This document shows, one piece after another, positions 7,174 to 15,528 of a stretch of 64,000 nt of DNA. How positions within the stretch are numbered: position 1 is the stretch's first letter; the number at the start of each line of letters is the position of its first letter. The stretch is taken from assembly GCF_002968335.2 (NCBI RefSeq), contig NZ_CP134398.1:4030001-4094000 (forward strand). The letters are read 5' to 3'. Below the pieces are notes generated by a model. That model worked only from the letters and a program-made list of their open reading frames with translations. It had not been told where the DNA came from and ran no database searches. The DNA comes from Mycobacterium sp. ITM-2016-00316 (GTDB taxonomy: Bacteria; Actinomycetota; Actinomycetes; Mycobacteriales; Mycobacteriaceae). The position numbers and the translations under genes were made by a program.

Positions 7174-9426
7174 ATTTCGCGTGACAATACTGACGGCGCC
7201 GACGCCGGAGATCTGCTGCCCGCCGGCACACCCATCGATCTGGACAACTGTGCGCGCGAGCCGATCCACATCCCGGGCAGCGTCCAGCCGCGGGGGGTGC
7301 TCGCGGTGGTCCGGGAGCCCGACTTCGAGATCCGCCAGATCAGCGCGAACGTCGCCGATCTGCTCGGCGTGTCCGTCGACGAGGTCCTGGGCAAGCACCT
7401 GTCAGCGCTGATCGGTACCGCGCAGGCCGCCCGGGTCCAGCAGTCTGCGGCGGCGTTCGGCGATCTGCGACAACGCAATCCGCTGGAGTTGGAGCTCACC
7501 GTGGCCGGGCGGCAACTCGCCTTCGACGCACTGCTGAATCGCGAAGCGGGCGGCGTCCTGCTTGTCGAACTCGAGATCGCTTACGGGGCAAGGCCGTTCT
7601 CTTTTCCGAACACCTATCAGGCGGTGCGCAATTCAGTCGAAGAGTTGAACCGGGCTTCGTCGACGGCCGAGTTGTATGACAGCACCGCTAGCGCGGTCCG
7701 CGATCTCACCGGATTCGACCGGGTGATGGTGTACCGCTACGACCGTGACTACAACGGCGAAGTCGTTGCCGAAAGCAAGCGCGCTGACCTCAATTCCTTT
7801 CTCGGCCTGCACTATCCGGCCAGCGACATCCCGGCGCAGGCCCGGGCCATGTACGAGAAGAACTGGCTGCGTCTGATCTCCGATGTCGATTACACGCCGG
7901 CGCCGCTGGTGCCGACGATGGACCCGGACAGCGGTACCCCATTGGATCTCACGCACGCCACCCTGCGCAGCGTGTCGCCGATCCACATCGAATACCTGCA
8001 GAACATGGGTGTGCGCGCATCGATGTCGATTTCGCTGCTGCGCCACGGCCGGCTCTGGGGATTGATCGCGTGCCACCACTACGCCGGGCCGCACCTGCCG
8101 CCGTACGGCGCCCGGGCCGCCGCCGAATTCCTCGGTTCCACACTGTCATTGCGCCTCATCGACCGGTTCGACGACGACCAGTTGCGCGAGCGCCTGGCAG
8201 CCCAGTCCATGCTCGCCCACGTAACCGCGGCAACACTGGACGAGCGTGAATCCGTCGCGTCGGCACTGCTGCGCTCCCCCAGCCTGCTGGACCTGCTGCC
8301 CGCCGCCGGCGTGGCGGTCAGCCTCGGCGGCGAGTACCACGAACGGGGGGCCGTGCCGGAGGCAAAGGTGGTGGCACAGGTCGCGGCCTGGGCGCGGGGC
8401 GCCGGTGCGGAAATCGCCTCCACCGAATGTTTGGCCGACGACTTCCCCGGACTGGATCCCGGTGCCGCGGCGGGTGCCCTCGCGCTGAACCTGCCCGACG
8501 AGCAATACATCATCTGGTTCCGCCAGGAGGCATTGCGCGCGGTGGACTGGGGCGGCGACCCGCACAACAAGGCCATCGCGGTGCAGGAGGGTGACGGGGT
8601 CCGGCTCAGTCCGCGCAAGTCTTTCGAACGGTGGCGCGAGGTGGTCCAACGATGCGGTGAGCCCTGGGGACAGGTCCAGCTCGAAACCGCCGAGACGCTC
8701 CGCCGCCACCTCGTCGAGGAGCTGTACCGCCGCACCCGCGGGGCGCTGCGGGCCGCCGAGATGCTGCAGCGCAGCCTGCAACCCGCCTCCTTGCCGTCCG
8801 TCCCGGGCTGGGAGCTGTCGGCCGACTACCGTCCCGCCGCCGGCGGCCGGGTGGGCGGCGATTGGTATGACGCTTTCCAGCTCCCGGACGGGCGGCTCAT
8901 CGCGCTGCTCGGTGATGTCGCCGGCCACGGCTTGCCCGCCGCCGGGGCGATGGCACAACTCCGGGGTGCGTTGCGCTCACAACTGTTCGCCGGGGCCACA
9001 CCGGCGCAGGCCTTGAGTCAGCTCAATGCGTTCAGCCTGCATCTGATGCCCCGTACGTTCGCGACGGTGATCGCCGCCCTGGTCGATCTGGATTCCGGGC
9101 AGGTCGAGGCGGCCTCGGCCGGGCACCTGATGCCCTATCGCACCGGCCCGGTGATCGAGCAGGCACCGGTGCGGCTGTCCCCGCCGATCGGCGTGCGGGG
9201 CGTGCACTACGTGCCGAGCACCTTCACCCTCGAACACGGACAGGGCCTGGTGATGTTCTCCGACGGCCTGGTGGAGCGACGCGACTCGACGATCGACGAC
9301 GGGATGGCCAGGCTGGCCGGCCTGCTCGGCCAGGCCGGTGACCTGTCCGCGTCGGGAATCTCGAATGCACTGGCATCCAGCGAAACCGACGACGACGTCA
9401 CCGTCATCACGCTGCAACGCCTGTGA
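7174..9426 (+). CDS. Bacteriophytochrome with C-terminal PP2C (SpoIIE-type) phosphatase
   Basis: About 750 residues: PAS, GAF and PHY photosensory domains plus a phosphatase. Residue numbers assume ATT 7174. DNCAREPIHIPGS holds the biliverdin-binding Cys (Cys26; codon 7249). YPASDIP (Asp near 217), SPIHIEYL (His near 271) and ACHHY (His near 301) are the chromophore-pocket motifs, and PRKSF near 480 is the PHY tongue. All sit about 10 residues later than in the Deinococcus protein. The phosphatase has GGDWYDAF, LGDVAGHG, FSDGLVE and DDDVTV, the metal-binding Asp residues of SpoIIE/RsbU enzymes. There is no histidine kinase. The start is abnormal: between the in-frame stop at 7072 and GTG 7297 there is no ATG, GTG or TTG, yet the conserved Cys lies before 7297. 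ATT 7174 or CTG 7159 are the best guesses; a sequence error is possible. Confidence 0.88.
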   Translation: MSRDNTDGADAGDLLPAGTPIDLDNCAREPIHIPGSVQPRGVLAVVREPDFEIRQISANVADLLGVSVDEVLGKHLSALIGTAQAARVQQSAAAFGDLRQRNPLELELTVAGRQLAFDALLNREAGGVLLVELEIAYGARPFSFPNTYQAVRNSVEELNRASSTAELYDSTASAVRDLTGFDRVMVYRYDRDYNGEVVAESKRADLNSFLGLHYPASDIPAQARAMYEKNWLRLISDVDYTPAPLVPTMDPDSGTPLDLTHATLRSVSPIHIEYLQNMGVRASMSISLLRHGRLWGLIACHHYAGPHLPPYGARAAAEFLGSTLSLRLIDRFDDDQLRERLAAQSMLAHVTAATLDERESVASALLRSPSLLDLLPAAGVAVSLGGEYHERGAVPEAKVVAQVAAWARGAGAEIASTECLADDFPGLDPGAAAGALALNLPDEQYIIWFRQEALRAVDWGGDPHNKAIAVQEGDGVRLSPRKSFERWREVVQRCGEPWGQVQLETAETLRRHLVEELYRRTRGALRAAEMLQRSLQPASLPSVPGWELSADYRPAAGGRVGGDWYDAFQLPDGRLIALLGDVAGHGLPAAGAMAQLRGALRSQLFAGATPAQALSQLNAFSLHLMPRTFATVIAALVDLDSGQVEAASAGHLMPYRTGPVIEQAPVRLSPPIGVRGVHYVPSTFTLEHGQGLVMFSDGLVERRDSTIDDGMARLAGLLGQAGDLSASGISNALASSETDDDVTVITLQRL

Positions 9427-9743
9427 CGCGCGGCGGTATGTTGTCGTCCATGGGGGTCACCGTTGTCCTCGAACTGAAGATCAAGCCCGAATCCGTCGCC
9501 GCCGCGCGCGATATCTTCCGCCGGGCCCTCGCCGATACCCGGGCGTTCCCCGGCAATCTGGGTACCGATGTCCTCGTCGACGAGACCGACGAGGACCACT
9601 GGCTGATCTACGAACTCTGGGAGTCCGTCGCCCACGATGAGGCCTACCGCGCCTTCCGGGCCGGCGAAGGCAAGCTCACCGAGGTGCCTGCGTTGCTGAC
9701 CGCACCTCCGGTCAAGACGCGGTACACCACCAGCGACGTCTGA
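9423..9743 (+). CDS. Antibiotic biosynthesis monooxygenase (ABM) domain protein
   Basis: About 106 residues from GTG 9423, which overlaps the stop of the phytochrome gene as GTGA; ATG 9438 or ATG 9450 are alternatives, and the domain itself begins at VTVVLELKIKP. The ferredoxin-like ABM fold is suggested by that first strand, by the middle segment WLIYELWESVAHDEAYRAFR, and by the overall size. Family members are small dimeric enzymes acting on quinones, haem or aromatic substrates; some degrade haem. Coupling to a biliverdin-binding phytochrome is therefore noteworthy, but a haem or biliverdin role is only a guess. Confidence 0.75.
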   Translation: MTRGGMLSSMGVTVVLELKIKPESVAAARDIFRRALADTRAFPGNLGTDVLVDETDEDHWLIYELWESVAHDEAYRAFRAGEGKLTEVPALLTAPPVKTRYTTSDV

Positions 9744-9857
9744 GCTCGTCAGCCGGTCGACCCCGGGCCGCAGCGTCCTGACCTGCCCGAACCCCCGGAA
9801 AGTGTAAAAGCCCCACGAGGCGGGTAGACGTCGACGACCTGTAGGCCGAGGCGGAAA

Positions 9858-11390
9858 GTGACGGATATGCGACTGTTCGCGGCCGTGCTCGCCGCCATGG
9901 TCGTTCTCACGTGTGCGGCATGCTCCACCGGTCAGCGCGTCGATCTGGGCCAGGACGCAGGCAATCTGATCGCCGCGATCTCGGGGGAACCCGACCAGCT
10001 CGATCCACACAAGACCAGTGCCTACTTCTCCTTCGAAGTGTTGGAGAACGTCTACGACACGCTCGTGGAACCCGACTCCGAGCTGAACATGCGCCCCGCG
10101 CTCGCCGAATCCTGGGAGACCTCCCCGGACCAGCTGGTCTGGACCTTCCGGCTGCGGCCCGGCGTGACCTTCCACGACGGCAGTGCGTTGACCGCCGACG
10201 ACGTCGTCTACTCCTACCGCCGCATCATCGACGAGGAACTCACCAACGTCGACAAGTTCAGTGCCATCACCGATGTCAGCGCCACCGACGACCTCACGGT
10301 GCGCATCACCCTGGCGCGTCCGAGGCCGAATCTGCTGACCAATCTCGGCGGATTCAAGGGGATGGCGATCGTGCAGCGCGCCAATGTCGAAGACGGACAG
10401 ATCGCGACGCACCCGGTCGGCACCGGCCCGTTCTCCTTCGTCGGGCAGAAGAGCGGTGACTCGATCACCCTGCGCGCCAACGAAAGGTACTGGGGCGGTG
10501 CCCCGAAGGTTCCCGGGGTGACCTACCGGTTCATCAGTGAACCGTCGACCGCGCTGTCCGCTCTGCAGGCCGGTGAAGTCGACTGGACCGACGCCGTGCC
10601 GGCGCAGCGGGTCACCCAGCTGCGCAACGACGACTCGCTGCACCTCGCCCAGACACCCAGCAACGACTACTGGTATCTGGCAATGAATCTGGCCCGGCCG
10701 CCGTGGAACGATGTGCGCGTCCGGCAGGCCGTCGCCTATGCCATCGACCGGCCCTCGATCGTGCAGGCCACCAGTTACGGTACGGCGCAGGCCAATCAAC
10801 TGGCCATCCCCGAAGGCAACCCGTGGTTCGTGCGCTACGACCGCTACAGCCAAAACCTGGACAAGGCCCGCGCGTTGTTGCAGGAGGCCGGCGTGACACC
10901 GTCGACCATGGACCTGCTGGTCACCACCGAGTATCCGCAGACCGTCACCGCCGCTCAGGTGATCGCCGACAACCTTGCGCCCCTCGGCATCACCGCGAAC
11001 ATTCGCACCGTCGACTTCGCCACCTGGCTCGACGAACAGAACAGCGGACGGTTCGACATGCTGATGATGGGTTGGCTGGGCAATATCGACCCCGACGACT
11101 TCTACTACGCCCAGCACCACACCAACGGCACCAGCAATGCCCAGAAATTCTCCGACCCGCGGGTGGACACATTGCTCGATGCGGGCCGCACCGAGACCGA
11201 CCAGCAAGCGCGCAAAGAGGATTACGCGCAGGCGGCCACCCTGATCGCCGATGAGGTGAGCTACCTGTATCTGTACAACCCGGCGGTGCTGCAGGCCTGG
11301 AACCCCGGCCTGTCCGGGTACGAGGCACGGCGCGACAAGGCGATCCGGTTCCGCGACGCCGTCCTGGACTCCAGCGGTGCGGACCGATGA
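9858..11390 (+). CDS. Peptide-type ABC transporter substrate-binding lipoprotein (SBP family 5)
   Basis: A 510-residue extracytoplasmic binding protein of the DppA/OppA/NikA family. It has a lipoprotein signal ending in TCAAC-STG, so it should be anchored to the outer face of the membrane. Family features: SGEPDQLDPHKTSA at the mature N-terminus, the LAESWETS...WTFRLRPGVTFHDG segment, and LNLARPPWNDVRVRQAVAYAIDR. The ligand is probably an oligopeptide but cannot be read from sequence. GTG 9858 has GAGG 6 nt upstream; ATG 9867 is an alternative. It is first in a four-gene operon with both permeases and a fused ATPase, the order of the mycobacterial dppABCD operon. Confidence 0.9.
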   Translation: MTDMRLFAAVLAAMVVLTCAACSTGQRVDLGQDAGNLIAAISGEPDQLDPHKTSAYFSFEVLENVYDTLVEPDSELNMRPALAESWETSPDQLVWTFRLRPGVTFHDGSALTADDVVYSYRRIIDEELTNVDKFSAITDVSATDDLTVRITLARPRPNLLTNLGGFKGMAIVQRANVEDGQIATHPVGTGPFSFVGQKSGDSITLRANERYWGGAPKVPGVTYRFISEPSTALSALQAGEVDWTDAVPAQRVTQLRNDDSLHLAQTPSNDYWYLAMNLARPPWNDVRVRQAVAYAIDRPSIVQATSYGTAQANQLAIPEGNPWFVRYDRYSQNLDKARALLQEAGVTPSTMDLLVTTEYPQTVTAAQVIADNLAPLGITANIRTVDFATWLDEQNSGRFDMLMMGWLGNIDPDDFYYAQHHTNGTSNAQKFSDPRVDTLLDAGRTETDQQARKEDYAQAATLIADEVSYLYLYNPAVLQAWNPGLSGYEARRDKAIRFRDAVLDSSGADR

Positions 11391-11418
11391 GCGCGTGCGC
11401 GAAGAGCAGGTGCCAGCG

Positions 11419-12369
11419 GTGACGGTCCTCAAATTCCTGGCCCGGCGGCTGGCGTACTCGCTGGTGGTGCTGGTGGGTGTGCTCATCGTGGTGTTCGCGC
11501 TGGTGCACCTGGTCCCCGGCGATCCGGTGCGGATCGCACTCGGCACCCGCTACACGCCCGAGGCGTACGCGGCGCTGCACCAGGCCAGTGGACTCGACCA
11601 GCCGCTGATCGGCCAGTTCTTCGGCTATCTCGGGCATGCGGCCACCGGCAACTTGGGCGTCAGCTTTCGCAACGGCGACCCCGTCACCGAGATCCTGCTG
11701 GAGCGGTTGCCGGCGACGGTGTCCCTCGCGCTCGTCGGCATCACCCTGGCCCTGGCGATCGCGCTGCCCGCCGGGATCTACTCCGCGCTACGGGAAGGCC
11801 GGGCCAGCGACGCGATCGTGCGCATCACAAGCCAATTCGGGGTGTCGGTGCCCGACTTCTGGCTCGGCATCCTGCTCATCTCGTTGTTCTCCACGGTGCT
11901 GGGCTGGCTGCCGACCTCGGGGTACCGCCCGCTGTTCGAGGACCCGGGCGGCTGGCTGCGCCACGTCATCCTGCCCGGGCTGACCGTCGGCCTGGTGGCA
12001 GCGGCCATCTTGACCCGCTATGTCCGGTCGGCGGTGCTGGAGGTGACCGCCATGGGGTATGTCCGCACCGCCCGCTCGAAAGGCCTTCCACCCCGGGTGG
12101 TGACGATGCGCCACACCGTGCGCAACGCCCTGGTCCCAATCCTCACCATCACCGGCATCCAGCTGGCCACCATCCTCAGCGGCATCATCGTCGTGGAAGT
12201 GGTGTTCGCCTGGCCCGGCCTGGGCCGGTTGGTGTTCAACTCGGTGGCCGCGCGGGATTACCCGGTGATCCAGGGCGCGGTCCTGCTGATGGCGGTGCTG
12301 TTCCTGGTGGTCAACCTGTTGGTCGATCTGCTGTACGCGGTCGTCGATCCGAGGATCCGGCTGTCATGA
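11419..12369 (+). CDS. ABC transporter permease, DppB/OppB type
   Basis: About 316 residues with six predicted membrane segments, starting FLARRLAYSLVVLVGVLIVVFALVHL. The cytoplasmic loop carries the EAA-type sequence ...YVRTARSKGLPPRVVTMRHTVRNAL that contacts the ATPase. It is the first permease of the peptide importer. The start is a choice among in-frame GTG codons (11377, 11395, 11419); 11419 gives the usual short N-terminus and has an AGCAGG ribosome site. It ends with an ATGA overlap with the second permease. Confidence 0.88.
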   Translation: MTVLKFLARRLAYSLVVLVGVLIVVFALVHLVPGDPVRIALGTRYTPEAYAALHQASGLDQPLIGQFFGYLGHAATGNLGVSFRNGDPVTEILLERLPATVSLALVGITLALAIALPAGIYSALREGRASDAIVRITSQFGVSVPDFWLGILLISLFSTVLGWLPTSGYRPLFEDPGGWLRHVILPGLTVGLVAAAILTRYVRSAVLEVTAMGYVRTARSKGLPPRVVTMRHTVRNALVPILTITGIQLATILSGIIVVEVVFAWPGLGRLVFNSVAARDYPVIQGAVLLMAVLFLVVNLLVDLLYAVVDPRIRLS

Positions 12370-13250
12370 CCGAACAAGGACTCGCCGGCGACCAGCGGAC
12401 CAGGGCCTGGCGGCTGCTGGCCGGCAACCCGGTGACCGTGCTGAGCGCGCTGGTGCTCGCCGGGGTCGTCGTCATCGCGTTGACCGCCTCCTTCATCACG
12501 CCGTACGGCGTCAACGACGTCGATGTGCCCCAGGCGTTGCGTCCACCCAGCGGCGCGCACTGGATGGGCACCGACGAACTGGGCCGCGATGTGCTGTCAC
12601 GGGTGCTGATGGGCGTGCAGGCGTCGATGAAGGTGGCGGTGGTCAGTGTCGCCTTTGCCGCGATGGTCGGTGTCACGCTGGGCGTGCTGGCCGGCTACCG
12701 CGGCGGCTGGCTGGACACCGTGGTGATGCGGATCGTCGATGTGATGTTCGCGTTCCCGGTGCTGCTGCTGGCCCTGGCCATCGTCGCCGTCCTCGGGCCG
12801 GGCCTGACCACCACGATCCTGGCGATCGGCGTCGTCTACGTGCCGATCTTCGCGCGGGTGACCCGCGCCAGCACCCTCTCGGTCCGGGTGGAGCCGTATG
12901 TGGCGGTGTCGCGCACCATGGGCACCGGCTCGGGTTACATCCTGACCCGGCACATCCTGCCCAACATCACCGGCCCGCTGATCGTGCAGACATCGCTGTC
13001 GCTGGCCTTCGCGATCCTGTCGGAGGCGGCGCTGTCCTTCCTCGGGCTGGGATTACAGCCTCCGCAACCATCGCTGGGGCGGATGATCTTCGACTCCCAG
13101 GGTTTCGTCACGCTGGCCTGGTGGATGGCGGTGTTCCCGGGTCTGGCCATCTTCGTCATCGTGCTGGCCTGCAACCTGCTCGGCGACGGCCTTCGTGATG
13201 TCCTGGACCCCAAGCAGCGCACCATGATCGAAGCGCGGAGGCGGCGATGA
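12366..13250 (+). CDS. ABC transporter permease, DppC/OppC type
   Basis: A 294-residue membrane protein of the OppC subfamily. The N-terminal cytosolic stretch and first helix are followed by the diagnostic HWMGTDELGRDVLSRVLMG segment. The EAA loop reads YVAVSRTMGTGSGYILTRHILPN. ATG 12366 overlaps the previous stop (ATGA), and the gene ends in another ATGA overlap with the ATPase, so all four genes are probably translated in concert. Confidence 0.9.
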   Translation: MTEQGLAGDQRTRAWRLLAGNPVTVLSALVLAGVVVIALTASFITPYGVNDVDVPQALRPPSGAHWMGTDELGRDVLSRVLMGVQASMKVAVVSVAFAAMVGVTLGVLAGYRGGWLDTVVMRIVDVMFAFPVLLLALAIVAVLGPGLTTTILAIGVVYVPIFARVTRASTLSVRVEPYVAVSRTMGTGSGYILTRHILPNITGPLIVQTSLSLAFAILSEAALSFLGLGLQPPQPSLGRMIFDSQGFVTLAWWMAVFPGLAIFVIVLACNLLGDGLRDVLDPKQRTMIEARRRR

Positions 13251-14851
13251 GTGGTTCAGTGCTTGCCGTCAGCGGGCTGGCGGTGCGCATCGGGCGTCGG
13301 GAGATCGTGCGCGAGGTGTCGATGGCCGTCGAACCCGAACAGACCCTCGGCATCGTCGGTGAGTCCGGGTCCGGCAAGTCGATGACCGTGCTGGCCGCCA
13401 CCGGACTGCTCGACGCGCCGGGCGCCCAGGTCAGCGGGTCCAGCATGCTCGCCGGCGGCCAGGAACTCGTCGGCGCGTCGGCACGCTCGCTGCGCCGGGT
13501 GCACGGCGGCCGGATCGGGTTCGTCTTCCAGGATCCGGGCACCTCACTGAACCCGCTGCTGACGGTGGAACGCCAGATCACCGAATCCCTGGAGACGCAC
13601 AAGAATCAGACGCGTAGACAGGCCCACACCCGGGCGCTGGAACTACTGGAGGCCGTCGGTCTGCCCGAACCGCAGAACCGGCTGCGCAGCTATCCACATC
13701 AGCTCTCCGGCGGGCAGCGCCAACGCGTGATGGTCGCCATCGGGCTGGCCTGCGATCCGGAACTGCTGATCGCCGACGAGCCCACCACCGCGCTCGACGT
13801 CACCACCCAGGCCCAGATCATCGAACTGATCCGGGACCTGCAGCGCGATTTCGGGACCGCGGTGGTGTGGATCAGTCATGACCTCGGGGTCATCGGCGAG
13901 GTGGCCGACACCGTCACGGTGCTGCGCAGCGGGGAGATCGTCGAGCAGGCGAGCGTCGACGAGATCTTCGATCAGCCCCGCGAGCCCTACACCCGCGAAT
14001 TGCTCAGCGCCCGGCCGGTATTGGGCGGCAGTGGACCGCCCGCCGCGGCGTCCGACGCGCCGGTGCTGCTCGACGTCGACGGCCTCGACATCCGGTTCCC
14101 GGTGAGTACCCCGACGGGGAGGTCGGTGGTGCACGCGGTCAAGGATCTGTCGTTCCGGATTCGCCGGGGTGCCACCCTGGGCCTGGTGGGCGAATCCGGT
14201 TCGGGGAAGTCCACCGTCGCCTCGGCGCTCACCGGCCTGGTTGCGCCCGAATCGGGCAGCGCGGTGCTGGACGGCTCCGATGTGCTGAATGTGCCAGGTG
14301 CACAGCGAAAGACCGTACGACAGCGCATCAGCCTGGTCATGCAGGACCCGTTCGCCTCGCTGAACCCCCGCATGCCGGTGGGGACTTCGATCGCCGAACC
14401 GCTCGTCGTGCACCGCCTGGTGGCGGACCGCACGAAGCGCGACGCCCGGGTCGGCGAACTCCTGGATGCGGTCGGCCTGTCCGCGTCGTTCGCGTCCCGC
14501 TACCCGCACGAGCTTTCCGGCGGGCAACGCCAGCGGGTGAACATCGCCCGGGCGCTGGCCGTGCAGCCCGAACTGCTGATCCTCGATGAGGCCACCGCTT
14601 CCCTGGATGTGTCGGTACAGGCCAAGGTGCTCGATCTGTTGCTGGAGCTGCAGCGCGATCTCGGGTTGACCTACCTGTTCATCGGGCATGACCTGGCGGT
14701 CATCGAGCGGGTGAGCCACGATGTGCTGGTGCTGCGCGCCGGTGAATGTGTCGAGTACCGGCCCGCCGCTGAGCTTTTCGCCGCGCCGGAGCACGAGTAC
14801 ACCCGCGCACTGCTGGCTGCGGTACCGCCGGACCGTCTGGCCCGGGCCTGA
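13247..14851 (+). CDS. Fused dual ATP-binding protein of peptide ABC transporter (DppD-DppF type)
   Basis: A 534-residue protein with two complete ABC ATPase domains in tandem. The first has Walker A GESGSGKS, signature LSGGQRQRV and Walker B LLIADEPT; the second has [18 protein letters not shown] and LLILDEAT. It therefore replaces the separate D and F subunits of enteric peptide transporters, as in mycobacterial DppD/OppD. Cytosolic, bound to the two permeases encoded just upstream (ATGA overlap at 13247). It is the last gene of the transporter operon. Confidence 0.92.
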   Translation: MSGSVLAVSGLAVRIGRREIVREVSMAVEPEQTLGIVGESGSGKSMTVLAATGLLDAPGAQVSGSSMLAGGQELVGASARSLRRVHGGRIGFVFQDPGTSLNPLLTVERQITESLETHKNQTRRQAHTRALELLEAVGLPEPQNRLRSYPHQLSGGQRQRVMVAIGLACDPELLIADEPTTALDVTTQAQIIELIRDLQRDFGTAVVWISHDLGVIGEVADTVTVLRSGEIVEQASVDEIFDQPREPYTRELLSARPVLGGSGPPAAASDAPVLLDVDGLDIRFPVSTPTGRSVVHAVKDLSFRIRRGATLGLVGESGSGKSTVASALTGLVAPESGSAVLDGSDVLNVPGAQRKTVRQRISLVMQDPFASLNPRMPVGTSIAEPLVVHRLVADRTKRDARVGELLDAVGLSASFASRYPHELSGGQRQRVNIARALAVQPELLILDEATASLDVSVQAKVLDLLLELQRDLGLTYLFIGHDLAVIERVSHDVLVLRAGECVEYRPAAELFAAPEHEYTRALLAAVPPDRLARA

Positions 14852-14922
14852 TCGAGGGTGATCTCTTCGGCGCTGCCGGCGGCCGGCGCACCTCGTTGGC
14901 GGCGCTGGCACAGTGGGTGGGC

Positions 14923-15528
14923 ATGGGAGCATCCGACGACCGGTACTGGAACCACAACACGGCCTACCACCCGTGGTTGCTCGGCATCGCCGCACAACGA
15001 GCGGGTGATGTGCTCGATGTCGGTTGCGGCGACGGGCTGCTGGCCCAACGGCTGGCAACGGTCTCGCGCACCGTCACCGCGATCGATCCCGACCCGTCGT
15101 CGGTGCAACGGGCCGGCGAGCGACTCGGCGCGCTGCCGGGGGTTCAGGTGCGTGAATCCACCTTCGAAGCCTTCGATCCCGGTTCGCAGCGATTCGACCT
15201 GATCACCTTCGTGGCGAGCCTGCACCATATGGATACCCGGGCGGCGCTGGTCCGGGCGCGCGCCATGCTGCAGCCGGGCGGCACCATCGCCGTCGTGGGG
15301 CTCAGCGCGAACAAGACTGTCCGCGACTGGATCTGGTCGGCGATCTGCCTGCCGGCGGTGCGTGTCGGGTCGTGGCGGCACTCCGAGGTCCCGGATATCG
15401 GCGTGGCCGTCGCCGACCCGCGTGAGTCTCTCGATGAGATTCGACGCGTGGCCGGCGACGTGCTGCCGGGCGCCGTGATCCGGCGTGCTCTGTACTACCG
15501 CTACCTATTGACCTGCACGCTTGGGTGA
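14923..15528 (+). CDS. SAM-dependent class I methyltransferase
   Basis: A 201-residue methyltransferase of the Methyltransf_11 type. Motif I is VLDVGCGDGLL, the acidic residue of motif II is in TAIDPDP, and FDLITFVASLHHMD and LQPGGTIAVVGL are the later motifs. The substrate is unknown. ATG 14923 gives the usual MGASDDRYWNHN start; a TTG at 14896 is in frame. The 3' end overlaps the convergent Gly/Ala-rich protein gene by 24 nt. Confidence 0.82.
   Translation: MGASDDRYWNHNTAYHPWLLGIAAQRAGDVLDVGCGDGLLAQRLATVSRTVTAIDPDPSSVQRAGERLGALPGVQVRESTFEAFDPGSQRFDLITFVASLHHMDTRAALVRARAMLQPGGTIAVVGLSANKTVRDWIWSAICLPAVRVGSWRHSEVPDIGVAVADPRESLDEIRRVAGDVLPGAVIRRALYYRYLLTCTLG

Noticed and set aside
7166..7411. 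Plus-strand frame from 7166 as the phytochrome N-terminus
   Set aside because: It is in a different phase from the phytochrome, and its translation has no PAS-domain features.
9207..11546. 779-codon minus-strand open frame across the binding-protein gene
   Set aside because: Antisense to a clear SBP family 5 lipoprotein gene; composition typical of a shadow.
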